Part shown: one piece after another, positions 7,166-15,528 of the stretch
How the letters are laid out: each line of letters starts with the position of its first letter
Numbering within the stretch: position 1 is the stretch's first letter
Assembly (NCBI RefSeq): GCF_003862435.1
Contig: NZ_RHGY01000003.1
Span: 62,001-126,000, forward strand
Source of the DNA: Weissella viridescens
GTDB taxonomy: Bacteria > Bacillota > Bacilli > Lactobacillales > Lactobacillaceae
Length of the DNA stretch: 64,000 nucleotides
Reading direction: 5' to 3'
The notes under the pieces: generated by a model
The model's input: only the letters and a program-made list of their open reading frames with translations
Told to the model about the DNA's origin: nothing
Database searches by the model: none
Position numbers and translations under genes: made by a program

Positions 7166-9040
7166 ATGAGACGTCAAAAAAAACATAAATTACGGAGTGC
7201 CTTTTCGTCCATTCATTTTAAGGTGGCTTTGGTCTTCACGCTCACGCTATTAGTGACGTTGGAGGTCGTAGGTGCGTTCTTCGTAAAACAACTTGAACGA
7301 GAGAGTCTGGATTCAGTTAAAAACCAAATCGCCCTTAAGCCGTACGCAACGGACACATTAACAGAACAGTTAGTGAGCTCAGATGACTATGATCATGTGA
7401 ATGCTGAAATCTACAAAGTTTTGAACTCAATTAATAATCCAGCGATTAGTGAAATTTCTGTGGTTGATGCAAACGGGATTGTTCGTGGTACCAATGACGT
7501 TAGTGGGCAGGATAGTATCAATCGCAAGACGACTGACCCAAATGTTAAAGCCGCTTTAGCCGGAGCCAAGTTTAATAAAAGTCCAATTGAAGAGAGTGAT
7601 GGGAAACGTTATCAAGTTGTCATTCGACCACTGGTAAATTCACGTTCGACTGATAATCACATTGTTGGTGTGGTTGTCGTGCGTGCGAACCTGGAACCAA
7701 CTTACAAGAGTTTGAATAACATTTCTTTGATTTTCTTCTCAGCGGCATTCTTGGCTATTTTGCTCGGGGTAATCATGTCGATTATCATCTCGCAGAGTTT
7801 AGCGAAGCCGATTACTGCAATTAATGATCGGACGCTGAAGATTGCGCAAGGTGATTACACCGGTGAAATTCGCGTACAGTCAAATGATGAAATCGGACAA
7901 CTGGCTGAAAACGTTAATATTTTGACGCTGCGCATTGAAGAGACGACAAATTCAATTGACTTTGAAAAGCGTCGGCTTGATTCCGTGCTGGAGTACATGA
8001 CCGATGGGGTTATTGCGACTGATCGCCGCGGTAATATTAATATGATTAATTCAACGGCCGTCCGTGATTTGGATTTAACTGATGGCGACAGTGCGATTGG
8101 TAAATCAATTTTGGATGTCTTGCACATTAATGGAAAACAGACGCTCCGTGATTTGCTAGAAGGATCACAAGAATTATTTTTGGATTTCAGTACCCCGGAT
8201 CATGAGTTGTTTTTGCAAGCTTATTTCAGTTTGATTCAACGCTCATCAGGATTCGTCTCTGGGATCGTCGTTGTGTTACATGATGTCACAGAACAGTATC
8301 GAATTGATGCTGAACGACGCCAATTCGTTTCAAACGTTTCGCACGAATTACGGACACCATTAACATCAGTGAAGTCATATGCCGATGCATTACAAGATGG
8401 CGCGATTGAAGATCCAGAATTAGCGCGCAATTTCTTGAATGTGATCCAAGATGAGACATCACGCATGATCAGTATGATTAATGATTTACTTGAGTTGTCA
8501 CGGATGGATTCAGGAACGATGCAGATTGAAAGTGAATATGTCAATATTGGTGAACTATTCAATTATATTTTGGATCGTTTTGATATGATTATCGCTAATG
8601 ATGATGCGCCAAAGAAACGTTATACGATTCGTCGAGAAATTCCACAAAGCCAAATTTGGGTAGAGTTGGATACATCAAAGTTCACGCAGGTGATTGATAA
8701 CTTGATGAATAATGCCATTAAATACTCGCCAGATGGTGGGGTCATTACGGCTCGCATGGATGATGAACAAACCGAAGTGATTTTGAGTATTTCAGATCAA
8801 GGGTTGGGAATTCCAGCAGCCGACGTAAACCATGTCTTTGATCGTTTCTTCCGAGTTGATAAGGCGCGTTCACGAGCACAAGGTGGTTCTGGTTTGGGAT
8901 TGGCAATTTCTAAGGAAATTGTGGAGCGCTTTGATGGGCGTATCTGGGTTGAATCCGTAGAAGGGCAAGGCTCAACGTTCTTTATTGCACTACCATATGA
9001 ACCATATGAACTAGATGATGAGGATGTGTGGGATGATTAG
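7166..9040 (+). CDS. walK: Sensor histidine kinase WalK (VicK/YycG)
   Basis: Membrane kinase partner of WalR. About 624 residues from the ATG at 7166, which has AAGGA 10 nt upstream; a TTG start at 7127 is less likely. Order: TM1 (about 20-45), an extracellular PAS-like domain, TM2 (about 190-212, LIFFSAAFLAILLGVIMSII), HAMP, cytoplasmic PAS, HisKA with H393 in FVSNVSHELRTPLTS, and an HATPase domain with N box NNAIKYSPDGG, G1 DQGLGIP and G2 GGSGLGLAISKE. Both TM segments and the extracellular domain are typical of lactobacilli. It overlaps walH by a few bases. Confidence 0.97.
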   Translation: MRRQKKHKLRSAFSSIHFKVALVFTLTLLVTLEVVGAFFVKQLERESLDSVKNQIALKPYATDTLTEQLVSSDDYDHVNAEIYKVLNSINNPAISEISVVDANGIVRGTNDVSGQDSINRKTTDPNVKAALAGAKFNKSPIEESDGKRYQVVIRPLVNSRSTDNHIVGVVVVRANLEPTYKSLNNISLIFFSAAFLAILLGVIMSIIISQSLAKPITAINDRTLKIAQGDYTGEIRVQSNDEIGQLAENVNILTLRIEETTNSIDFEKRRLDSVLEYMTDGVIATDRRGNINMINSTAVRDLDLTDGDSAIGKSILDVLHINGKQTLRDLLEGSQELFLDFSTPDHELFLQAYFSLIQRSSGFVSGIVVVLHDVTEQYRIDAERRQFVSNVSHELRTPLTSVKSYADALQDGAIEDPELARNFLNVIQDETSRMISMINDLLELSRMDSGTMQIESEYVNIGELFNYILDRFDMIIANDDAPKKRYTIRREIPQSQIWVELDTSKFTQVIDNLMNNAIKYSPDGGVITARMDDEQTEVILSISDQGLGIPAADVNHVFDRFFRVDKARSRAQGGSGLGLAISKEIVERFDGRIWVESVEGQGSTFFIALPYEPYELDDEDVWDD

Positions 9041-10373
9041 AAAAGAGTGGTTGCGCTTTAAGGTTTTTTTTCATCGTTTTGGACTTGGGATTACCGTTAC
9101 CTTGCTAATTATGATCAGTATCATACTTTCGTTAAGCCTGTGGTATAACGTTAGTAATCCGGGGCGAGTGGATAGTCGTCAGGATAAGCAAGATACTGCC
9201 AAGACCTTAGTTGGGAATAAGCCGATTCAAGCGTTATATGACACTGATAAAGTGATCCTAAATACAAAAGATGCCCAAAAATTGATTCTCAATTACCGTG
9301 GATCAACCAATGAAATTTCAGAAAAAGTCTATGCTTGGCCACTTTATGAGGCACGGCGTAAGGTTTATTCTGAAAAAGATTATCTCAAAAAGATCAAACA
9401 AGCGAATTATGTCATGTTGGCGTATCCAGATGTTGTGACTGGTGATATTGTTGACCGTGATTTTGAAAGTGAGACTGGGTTAACAGCTAAAACCCACATT
9501 AATCGGATTTTGTTGCCATTAGATGGTAAGGGGGCCATCTTATTTGGCGATGATCGGCGTCATCAAATTTATGAGGCCCAAGTTGCTGGTACTGTAAAAC
9601 CACTTAAAGTTAACTGGGGAAACAACAAGATTGATGTTGATCTTTTCTGGAAAGATAACCAAATTCAAGTCTTGGTGAATTCACCGGTCAAGTTGAAAGA
9701 GCGTAGTTTCTTGTTGGATACAAACAAGGTGAGTGACATCACTAAAAAGGCGTTCAATCAAAATGGACCAGCGCCCAAGGTAACGAAACGTGGTTCAGAT
9801 ACGATTTATAGCGAAGGTTCAGATCATCAGTTGATTTCAAATGAAAAAACAGGTGAGTTGACGCTAAATGCGTATAGTGATAAACAAAAAGTGAATACCA
9901 TGGATAACCGCTTTAAGAGTGGGTATGCTTGGATGACAACTCGTACCACGGTCCCTGAAAATATGTACTACTTTGAGCAGAGTAATGATGCCCAAAAGAT
10001 TAATTATCGTTTGTATTCAGACGGCTTGCCAATCTTTAATGCTGATCGTTCAAGTAGTATTGAAATTAACTTCAAGAGTGATGAACGGACGCAGGTTGCT
10101 TTTTCAAAATATTCAATTCAAGTGCCGTTACCACGGCACAATGATGTAGATGTCACATTACCTAATGAGAAATCTGCCTTGCAACAAGCTCAGTCAAGCG
10201 GTATAGATACTAACAAAATTGAAGAATTGCGGGTTGGTTATGATTGGGTTAGCGATCCGAATGCTGAGTTCGTGCGACTGGTACCGAAGTGGTTTATGAA
10301 GGTGGACGGTGACTGGGAACCAATCAATAACAATAAGCAAGATGCAACTGTAGAAGCGGGGGATCCATCATGA
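9033..10373 (+). CDS. walH: WalK accessory protein WalH (YycH family)
   Basis: Membrane-anchored extracytoplasmic protein that modulates WalK together with WalI in Firmicutes. About 446 residues: a short cytoplasmic N-terminus, one TM helix (about 13-34, GLGITVTLLIMISIILSLSL) and a large exported domain with the family-like RILLPLDGKGAILFGDDRRH and NMYYFEQ segments. I chose the ATG at 9033, with GAGG 9 nt upstream; it overlaps the walK stop. An ATG at 9015 is possible. Translationally coupled to walI. Confidence 0.9.
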   Translation: MIRKEWLRFKVFFHRFGLGITVTLLIMISIILSLSLWYNVSNPGRVDSRQDKQDTAKTLVGNKPIQALYDTDKVILNTKDAQKLILNYRGSTNEISEKVYAWPLYEARRKVYSEKDYLKKIKQANYVMLAYPDVVTGDIVDRDFESETGLTAKTHINRILLPLDGKGAILFGDDRRHQIYEAQVAGTVKPLKVNWGNNKIDVDLFWKDNQIQVLVNSPVKLKERSFLLDTNKVSDITKKAFNQNGPAPKVTKRGSDTIYSEGSDHQLISNEKTGELTLNAYSDKQKVNTMDNRFKSGYAWMTTRTTVPENMYYFEQSNDAQKINYRLYSDGLPIFNADRSSSIEINFKSDERTQVAFSKYSIQVPLPRHNDVDVTLPNEKSALQQAQSSGIDTNKIEELRVGYDWVSDPNAEFVRLVPKWFMKVDGDWEPINNNKQDATVEAGDPS

Positions 10374-11218
10374 ACCTAAGAAAACTTTTATGGGCATTTT
10401 TGTACACATTTTTGATTTTGGATGCAGTCTTACTGTTTCAATGGTTTGAAGTTAGTCAGCCATTAATTAATCCTGGATCCAAGCGCAGTGTGCAACAAGA
10501 GATGCAAATGGATGGGATTGAGTATGGGAAATTGAATTCGCGACCTGTTTCTGGTGCTTATTTGTCTGGTGATGATGATAAAAATAGTCGTATCATACGT
10601 AAAACACTTGCGGGTCGCTTTAATATTAATCAATCAGGAAATTCATTGGTGATGACGCCTAAAACGACGATTCGTTTAGGAAAGTCACGTCAAGATGCGA
10701 TTAATAATGCACAAAAAATGGTGGCAGATAGTCAACAGGTTGTGGGTGGTAAAGACTACCTTTATGATGCTTTTTTGACGCAGTATGGAACTGGCGGACG
10801 GACAAGAAGTTCAGAGAGTGCCAATGCTTCGTCAAATGGTTATACGATTGTTTTTAGTCAAAAAGCGGAATCGTTGAGTGGTACACCTTTGTTTTCAACG
10901 CAACGTGGTCGCATTCAAGTGAATTTAGACCGTGATTTTAATGTTAAAAATTACACGCAGACGCATATTACAAATATTGAAAAGCTACGTGATATTTCAA
11001 CTTTGATTACCGAACAAGATGCAGTGATGAATGCGTATCAATACAACGCCATTCCAAATAATAGCCAGATTGTGGCGTGCCGCTTAAGTTATCGTTTAAT
11101 GACGGTCGTACGTGATGACAACATCTTTAGTCCGGTTTGGTCAATTGTCATCAAAGATAACGCAGGTGATACAAGCATTGTCGCAATCAATGCAGTTAAT
11201 GGAACGTTGATTCATTAA
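10370..11218 (+). CDS. walI: WalK accessory protein WalI (YycI family)
   Basis: Second membrane-anchored regulator of WalK. 282 residues: N-terminal TM (about 8-27, WAFLYTFLILDAVLLFQWFE) and an exported two-lobed domain with FSQKAESLSGTPLF and the C-terminal VWSIVIKDNAGDTSIVAINAVNG, which resembles the YycH/YycI fold. The ATGA overlap with walH indicates translational coupling. walJ follows after 26 nt. Confidence 0.92.
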   Translation: MNLRKLLWAFLYTFLILDAVLLFQWFEVSQPLINPGSKRSVQQEMQMDGIEYGKLNSRPVSGAYLSGDDDKNSRIIRKTLAGRFNINQSGNSLVMTPKTTIRLGKSRQDAINNAQKMVADSQQVVGGKDYLYDAFLTQYGTGGRTRSSESANASSNGYTIVFSQKAESLSGTPLFSTQRGRIQVNLDRDFNVKNYTQTHITNIEKLRDISTLITEQDAVMNAYQYNAIPNNSQIVACRLSYRLMTVVRDDNIFSPVWSIVIKDNAGDTSIVAINAVNGTLIH

Positions 11219-11244
11219 AAATTTAGATAGAGAAGAGAGGCATT

Positions 11245-12045
11245 ATGGCAAGTGATTTTAAAGTTTCTATGCTCGCCTCAAGTAGTTCAGGAAATACAAC
11301 TTATATTGAGACACCAGAACATAAAGTGTTGGTTGATGCAGGATTATCAGGGAAAAAGATTGCTGATTTAATGGGTCAAATTAATCGTTCGCTAGCAGAT
11401 GTCGATGCCATTTTTGTAACACATGAGCATTCTGATCATATTGCAGGTGTGGGCGTCTTAGCCCGTAAATATGGGATGGATGTCTATGCGAATGAACAAA
11501 CGTGGACGGCGATGGCTAGTAAAATTGGTAAAGTTAAGCCAGAACAAATCCATGTATTTGAACCTAATCAAACAAAACTGCTGGGGGACTTAGATGTTGA
11601 GAGTTTTGCCGTTTCACACGATGCGGTCGATCCGCAATTTTATGCATTTCATCATGACAATAAAACATTTGCCATGTTAACTGATACGGGCTATATGAAT
11701 GACCGTAGCCGTAGTATGTTGGCTAATGCTGATACCATCTTAATGGAAGCAAATCATGATTATGACATGCTACGTATGGGAAGTTACGCTTGGCCTTTGA
11801 AGCAACGCATTTTGGGTGATAAGGGGCACTTATCAAACGAAGATGGTGGCCTGGCAATTGCGGATGTGATTGGTCAAAATACGAAGAATGTGTATCTGGG
11901 GCATTTAAGTCCTGAAAACAATGAAAAAGCGTTGGCGCATCTTACGGTTAGTGACGTCTTACAGTCGCGCGACCTGGGTGTCGACCATGACTTTTTCCTA
12001 CATGATACGAACCCCTTAATGGCCACAAAACTCCAAAGTATTTAA
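11245..12045 (+). CDS. walJ: Metallo-beta-lactamase-fold protein WalJ (YycJ)
   Basis: Predicted cytoplasmic metal-dependent phosphodiesterase/nuclease. In Gram-positive bacteria YycJ/WalJ has been linked to DNA-metabolism and division phenotypes; the substrate is unclear. 266 residues with the MBL signature THEHSDHIAGVG near residue 57, earlier LASSSSGNTTYI, then TDTGYM and HLSPEN. AAGAGAGG precedes the ATG. Part of the wal operon. Confidence 0.94.
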   Translation: MASDFKVSMLASSSSGNTTYIETPEHKVLVDAGLSGKKIADLMGQINRSLADVDAIFVTHEHSDHIAGVGVLARKYGMDVYANEQTWTAMASKIGKVKPEQIHVFEPNQTKLLGDLDVESFAVSHDAVDPQFYAFHHDNKTFAMLTDTGYMNDRSRSMLANADTILMEANHDYDMLRMGSYAWPLKQRILGDKGHLSNEDGGLAIADVIGQNTKNVYLGHLSPENNEKALAHLTVSDVLQSRDLGVDHDFFLHDTNPLMATKLQSI

Positions 12046-12101
12046 CTTTCCTCAAAGTTAGCTTGCTATAATATGCCTATTAATATGAGAAGGAGAAACC
12101 C

Positions 12102-13289
12102 ATGGTTGAAAATCGACATGCAACTGGAAGTAAAAAAGTTTTGATTACTGCACTTGTAGCTGGATTAGTTGGTGGTGGGATTTCAGCAGGAACGGTTGCG
12201 TTCTTTGCGAATAATAATCAACAAACACAACAAACAGCGAATGTGAAAGTGGAGGACTCTAAAGTCAAAGGAGAAGCCTCGGCAACAAAGGCGTTTAATA
12301 AAGTTTCAGGTGCCGTTGTTTCAGTCTTAAACATCCAATCTCAAGGTAGTTCAGTGAGTGATTTGTTTGGTCAAGCGAGTGATGACAGTGGTAAGAGTCG
12401 TGATCAAACGGCTTCAGAAGGATCTGGTGTTATCTATAAGAAGTCAGGTAATGAGGCTTACATTGTGACGAATAACCATGTTGTTTCGGGTGCTAAAAAG
12501 TTACAAGTTTTGATGAGCGATGGGACCAAAGTGTCAGCTAAGTTAGTGGGTACTGATGAGATGACGGACTTAGCGGTTTTGAAAATCGATGCAAGTGATG
12601 TGAAAGAGGTGGCTAGTTTCGCTAACTCAAATCAATTAGAGCCAGGTCAAACGGCTTTGGCGATCGGTTCGCCTCTTGGTTCTGAATATGCCACATCGGT
12701 AACTGAAGGAATTATTTCAGCACCAAAGCGTGAAATTTCTGCCGAAAATGAAGATGGCAAGTCACTAGGTAAAGCAACGGTTATCCAAACTGATGCCGCT
12801 ATCAACCCAGGTAATTCTGGAGGACCATTGATTAATCTAGCTGGCCAGGTGGTCGGGATTAATTCAATGAAATTATCTGGATCAGGGGATGGCACATCTG
12901 TTGAAGGAATGGGCTTTGCGATTCCGTCTAATACAGTGACTAAGGTTATTTCACAGTTAGAGCAAAATGGTAAGGTAGCCCGTCCAAGTTTGGGGATTTC
13001 ATTAGTTGATTTAGATAATGTGTCAGCACAAGATCAAAAAGATACTTTGAAATTGCCAGCGAATGTCAGCGGTGTTGTCGTCATGAAGGTCTCAAGTGGT
13101 TCTGCAGCGGCAGCGGCAGGATTAAAGCAATATGACGTCATTACCAAGCTGGATCAAACAAAGGTGACGGATTCAAGTTCATTGCGTGATGCCTTGTATC
13201 AGCATAAAGTTGGGGACAAGGTGCAATTAACTTACTACCGTGATGGTAAAATGCAAACAACAACAGTCCATTTGACGAAAAATCAGTAA
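12102..13289 (+). CDS. htrA: Surface serine protease HtrA (DegP-like) with one PDZ domain
   Basis: Membrane-anchored quality-control protease for misfolded exported proteins. 395 residues: N-terminal TM anchor (about 14-36), a Ser-protease domain with catalytic H126 (NNHVV), D156 (MTDLAVLKID) and S239 (PGNSGGPL), then one PDZ domain (about 295-390, SSGSAAAAAGLKQYDVITKL). AGAAGGAGAA precedes the ATG. A TATAAT at 12067-12072 in the 56-nt gap suggests an additional promoter. In many lactobacilli rlmH follows htrA; here the next element is the sRNA at 13389. No strong terminator is seen before that sRNA. Confidence 0.96.
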   Translation: MVENRHATGSKKVLITALVAGLVGGGISAGTVAFFANNNQQTQQTANVKVEDSKVKGEASATKAFNKVSGAVVSVLNIQSQGSSVSDLFGQASDDSGKSRDQTASEGSGVIYKKSGNEAYIVTNNHVVSGAKKLQVLMSDGTKVSAKLVGTDEMTDLAVLKIDASDVKEVASFANSNQLEPGQTALAIGSPLGSEYATSVTEGIISAPKREISAENEDGKSLGKATVIQTDAAINPGNSGGPLINLAGQVVGINSMKLSGSGDGTSVEGMGFAIPSNTVTKVISQLEQNGKVARPSLGISLVDLDNVSAQDQKDTLKLPANVSGVVVMKVSSGSAAAAAGLKQYDVITKLDQTKVTDSSSLRDALYQHKVGDKVQLTYYRDGKMQTTTVHLTKNQ

Positions 13290-13338
13290 AACGTTTTAAA
13301 AAAGAAGTAATGTAAATAAAGTTGAAAAACTGTCGAAA

Positions 13339-13355
13339 TGTAATTTTTTTGTAAT
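13339..13355 (+). promoter_or_regulatory. WalR-type box upstream of sRNA
   Basis: TGTAAT, five T, TGTAAT: an exact match to the published WalR/YycF consensus TGTWAH-N5-TGTWAH. It ends 21 bp before the -10 at 13377 and so covers the -35 position, where an OmpR-family activator would sit. A weaker half-site pair with the same 11-bp period lies at 13311 (TGTAAA) and 13322 (TTGAAA). Confidence 0.65.
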
Positions 13356-13376
13356 GAAAAAAATAGCGCGGGCATG

Positions 13377-13382
13377 TATACT
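13377..13382 (+). promoter_or_regulatory. -10 element of the sRNA
   Basis: TATACT at 13377-13382. No recognisable -35 lies 17 nt upstream; that position is occupied by the WalR-type box, as expected for an activator-dependent promoter. Confidence 0.5.
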
Positions 13383-13388
13383 TGATTT

Positions 13389-13532
13389 ACCTGCTATTAT
13401 AAGCGGGTCTCATTACTCCCCAAAGTAATAAGTAAGTTTGACACAGCCCCCATTGTGTCAAGCTGATAATGATTATGTTAATAGTCATTAGGCCACTACT
13501 GTATTTCCCCCTCTTACAGTAGTGGTTTTTTT
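13389..13532 (+). ncRNA. Putative small RNA with C-rich hairpin loops
   Basis: No credible ORF, but a dense chain of hairpins. H1: ACCTGC/GCGGGT (13389-13408). H2: ATTACT/AGTAAT with loop CCCCAA (13412-13429). H3: an 11-bp stem (13435-13445 with 13454-13464) with loop GCCCCCAT. H4 is weak (about 13467-13490). H5: a perfect 11-bp stem CCACTACTGTA/TACAGTAGTGG with loop TTTCCCCCTCT (13504-13514), followed by T7, a textbook terminator. Three loops carry C4-C5 runs that could pair with G-rich Shine-Dalgarno sequences. This layout recalls streptococcal csRNAs (CiaR-controlled, next to stress genes) and C-rich-loop sRNAs of staphylococci. The next gene is convergent, so this is not a leader. Confidence 0.72.
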
Positions 13533-13537
13533 GTACC

Positions 13538-13580
13538 AAAAAAGTCGTTCAACCATGCTTCATGGATTGAACGACTTTTT
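13538..13580. terminator. Bidirectional terminator between sRNA and DUF1934 gene
   Basis: GTCGTTCAACCATG and its complement CATGGATTGAACGAC form a long stem (one unpaired A). A tracts lie on the left and T5 on the right, so it works on both strands and ends the minus-strand gene at 13583. Confidence 0.85.
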
Positions 13581-13582
13581 AT

Positions 13583-14044
13583 TTAGGCGTGGTAATGAAT
13601 GTCAATTTGGTAGTTTCCTAAACTTGTTTCTTGCTCGTTTAGGGCATAGACAATGTGAATGTGACCGCTCGCTTGATCAGAAGCCTGTTCAACTTGGATT
13701 TGTTCTGTGATAACATCAAGGACAATGATACCGGCGGGTGTTCGATAATTAGTTGTTGTCGTGCGCGCCATGTCAAAATGAAGTTGACTATTTAATAGGC
13801 CTGTTCGGCGCATCTTAATTGAACCATCTGGTTCGAGTTTAAGCATGACCTTTGATTCTGAGGGTAATGCGGGATCAATTGCCACATCGTTTTCGGAATC
13901 AGGCGTTTCGGTATAGCGTAGATATTGTGCCTTTTCGGTTTGCGTGAATTCAGCCGTTTCATGGACGGTGTAAGATTCAATTTCAGTTTCACGTTCAATC
14001 TGGCTCGTTAAGTCCAATTGAACTGGGAATGTTTTATTTTCCAT
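13583..14044 (-). CDS. DUF1934 (YwiB-like) beta-barrel protein
   Basis: 153 residues with the DUF1934 pattern of alternating strands (VQLDLTSQIERE, LRYTETPDSEN, VMLKLEPDGSIKMRRTG, LHFDMARTT, GIIVLDVITEQIQVE, IHIVYALNEQET, YQIDIHY). The family is a small lipocalin-like barrel of unknown function, commonly near rpoE/pyrG in lactobacilli as here. No signal peptide. GGAGG lies 5' of the start on the minus strand. It shares a fully overlapping divergent promoter region with the HD gene at 14141. Confidence 0.85.
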   Translation of the reverse strand: MENKTFPVQLDLTSQIERETEIESYTVHETAEFTQTEKAQYLRYTETPDSENDVAIDPALPSESKVMLKLEPDGSIKMRRTGLLNSQLHFDMARTTTTNYRTPAGIIVLDVITEQIQVEQASDQASGHIHIVYALNEQETSLGNYQIDIHYHA

Positions 14045-14075
14045 TGTGGGCCTCCAAACTTAGGTTAATCATTCT

Positions 14076-14109
14076 ATTATACCGTTATTACGGTAATCTA
14101 GGGTATAAT
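14076..14109. promoter_or_regulatory. Overlapping divergent promoters with a central dyad
   Basis: A minus-strand -10 (TATAAT) occupies 14076-14081 and a plus-strand -10 (TATAAT) 14104-14109. With 17-nt spacers each -35 lies on the other promoter's -10. Between them is the dyad ACCGT-TATT-ACGGT (14081-14094). The two polymerase footprints therefore coincide. Confidence 0.6.
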
Positions 14110-14140
14110 AATCGTAAACAATGATTTTGGGGAGCGGACT

Positions 14141-15481
14141 ATGCGAAAAGAAAAAGTATTGCGAGATCCAGTCTTAAATGAAATTCACGTCTATGATCAA
14201 GTGATTCTTGATTTAATTGGTACGCCAGAATTTCAACGTTTACGACGGGTGAAGCAACTAGGTGTGACAAGTGAAGTTTTCCATGGGGCCGAGCACTCCC
14301 GCTTTTCTCATTCTTTGGGAGTGTATGAAATTGCTCGCCGGATTGAACGCCACTTGGCACAATTTTATCCGACCCAAACAGCTGATGATGGGTTGTGGAA
14401 TCTTGAAGAACGATTAGTGCTATTATGTGCCGCGCTTTTGCACGATTTAGGACATGGTGCTTACTCGCATACATTTGAGCATATTTTTAACACGGATCAT
14501 GAAGCGTATACCCAAGAAATTATTTTATCACCGACAACTCAAATCAATGCCGTCCTGAAACAAGTGGCACCGGATTTTCCAGCTAAGGTGGCACAGGTCA
14601 TTGCCAAGACATATCCAAATCCACAAGTGGTGCAATTGATTTCAAGTCAAATTGATGCAGACCGGATGGATTATCTGTTACGTGATGCTTATTTTACAGG
14701 GGCAACGTATGGTGAATTTGATTTAGCACGCATTATTCAAACAATCCATCCGTATGCAGGTGGTATCGCCTTTGCGGATAAGGGGATGAATGCTATCGAA
14801 GATTATGTCGTGTCGCGTTATCAGATGTATGTGCAAGTTTATTTCCACCCGGTTTCACGAGCGATGGAAGTGTTGTTGCAACATCTCTTAGAGCGTGCAA
14901 AATCTGTGTTTGAAGACCATGTTGAACGTGGGCTTTCAAATGACTTTGTGCCTAAGGCATTATTACCACTGTTTGCGGGCTCGATTTCCCTTGATCAGTA
15001 TTTAATGATTGATGACTCAGTGATGTTGGCGGCGATTAGCGAGTGGCGTAATAGTGATGACAGTGTGCTTGCTGATTTATCACAACGCTTTTTGAATCGT
15101 GTGCCACTTAAATCAATTGTCATTGACGAACAAACACGTCCATTATTACCGCAATTGCGTGAATTAGTTGAGACGGCTGGGTTTGATACGCACTATTATA
15201 CTGCCGAAAATGATAGTTTCGACTTGCCCTATGATGCGTATGATCCCAAGGCGCGTAAGCCACGAACCCAAATTGAGCTCCGACAACAAAATGGTGATTT
15301 GGTGGAGTTATCACAAAAAAGTACGTTGGTTCAAGCGTTAACTGGCCGTGTCTTTGGGGATGCCCGTTTCTTCTTTCCGAGCGAAATGTTGCAAGAACAC
15401 CCGGTTGAAGACATGATGGCACCAGTTTATGCTGATTTTCAGCGTTATATTGAGAATGGGCAGTTGATTGCACCAAAGTAG
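14141..15481 (+). CDS. HD-domain phosphohydrolase (YwfO-like)
   Basis: Metal-dependent phosphohydrolase of the HD superfamily, distantly related to dNTP triphosphohydrolases. 446 residues; the HD metal ligands are visible in GAEHSRFSHSLGVYEIARRIE (about 48-68) and LLHDLGHGAYSHTFEH (about 105-120), with a later SSQIDADRMDYLLRDAYFTG segment carrying the last Asp. The substrate of this branch is not certain. GGGGAG precedes the ATG. Divergent from DUF1934; a HAD gene follows after 47 nt. Confidence 0.92.
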   Translation: MRKEKVLRDPVLNEIHVYDQVILDLIGTPEFQRLRRVKQLGVTSEVFHGAEHSRFSHSLGVYEIARRIERHLAQFYPTQTADDGLWNLEERLVLLCAALLHDLGHGAYSHTFEHIFNTDHEAYTQEIILSPTTQINAVLKQVAPDFPAKVAQVIAKTYPNPQVVQLISSQIDADRMDYLLRDAYFTGATYGEFDLARIIQTIHPYAGGIAFADKGMNAIEDYVVSRYQMYVQVYFHPVSRAMEVLLQHLLERAKSVFEDHVERGLSNDFVPKALLPLFAGSISLDQYLMIDDSVMLAAISEWRNSDDSVLADLSQRFLNRVPLKSIVIDEQTRPLLPQLRELVETAGFDTHYYTAENDSFDLPYDAYDPKARKPRTQIELRQQNGDLVELSQKSTLVQALTGRVFGDARFFFPSEMLQEHPVEDMMAPVYADFQRYIENGQLIAPK

Positions 15482-15528
15482 TTAATATAAAATAGAGACA
15501 GTGACACGCAATGTGTAGAGGAGGCACC

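Noticed and set aside
13389-13532. 6S RNA, SRP RNA, RNase P or a riboswitch
   Set aside because: No large 6S-type bubble, no GGAA SRP tetraloop domain and no P RNA core; the downstream gene is on the opposite strand, so it cannot be a leader.
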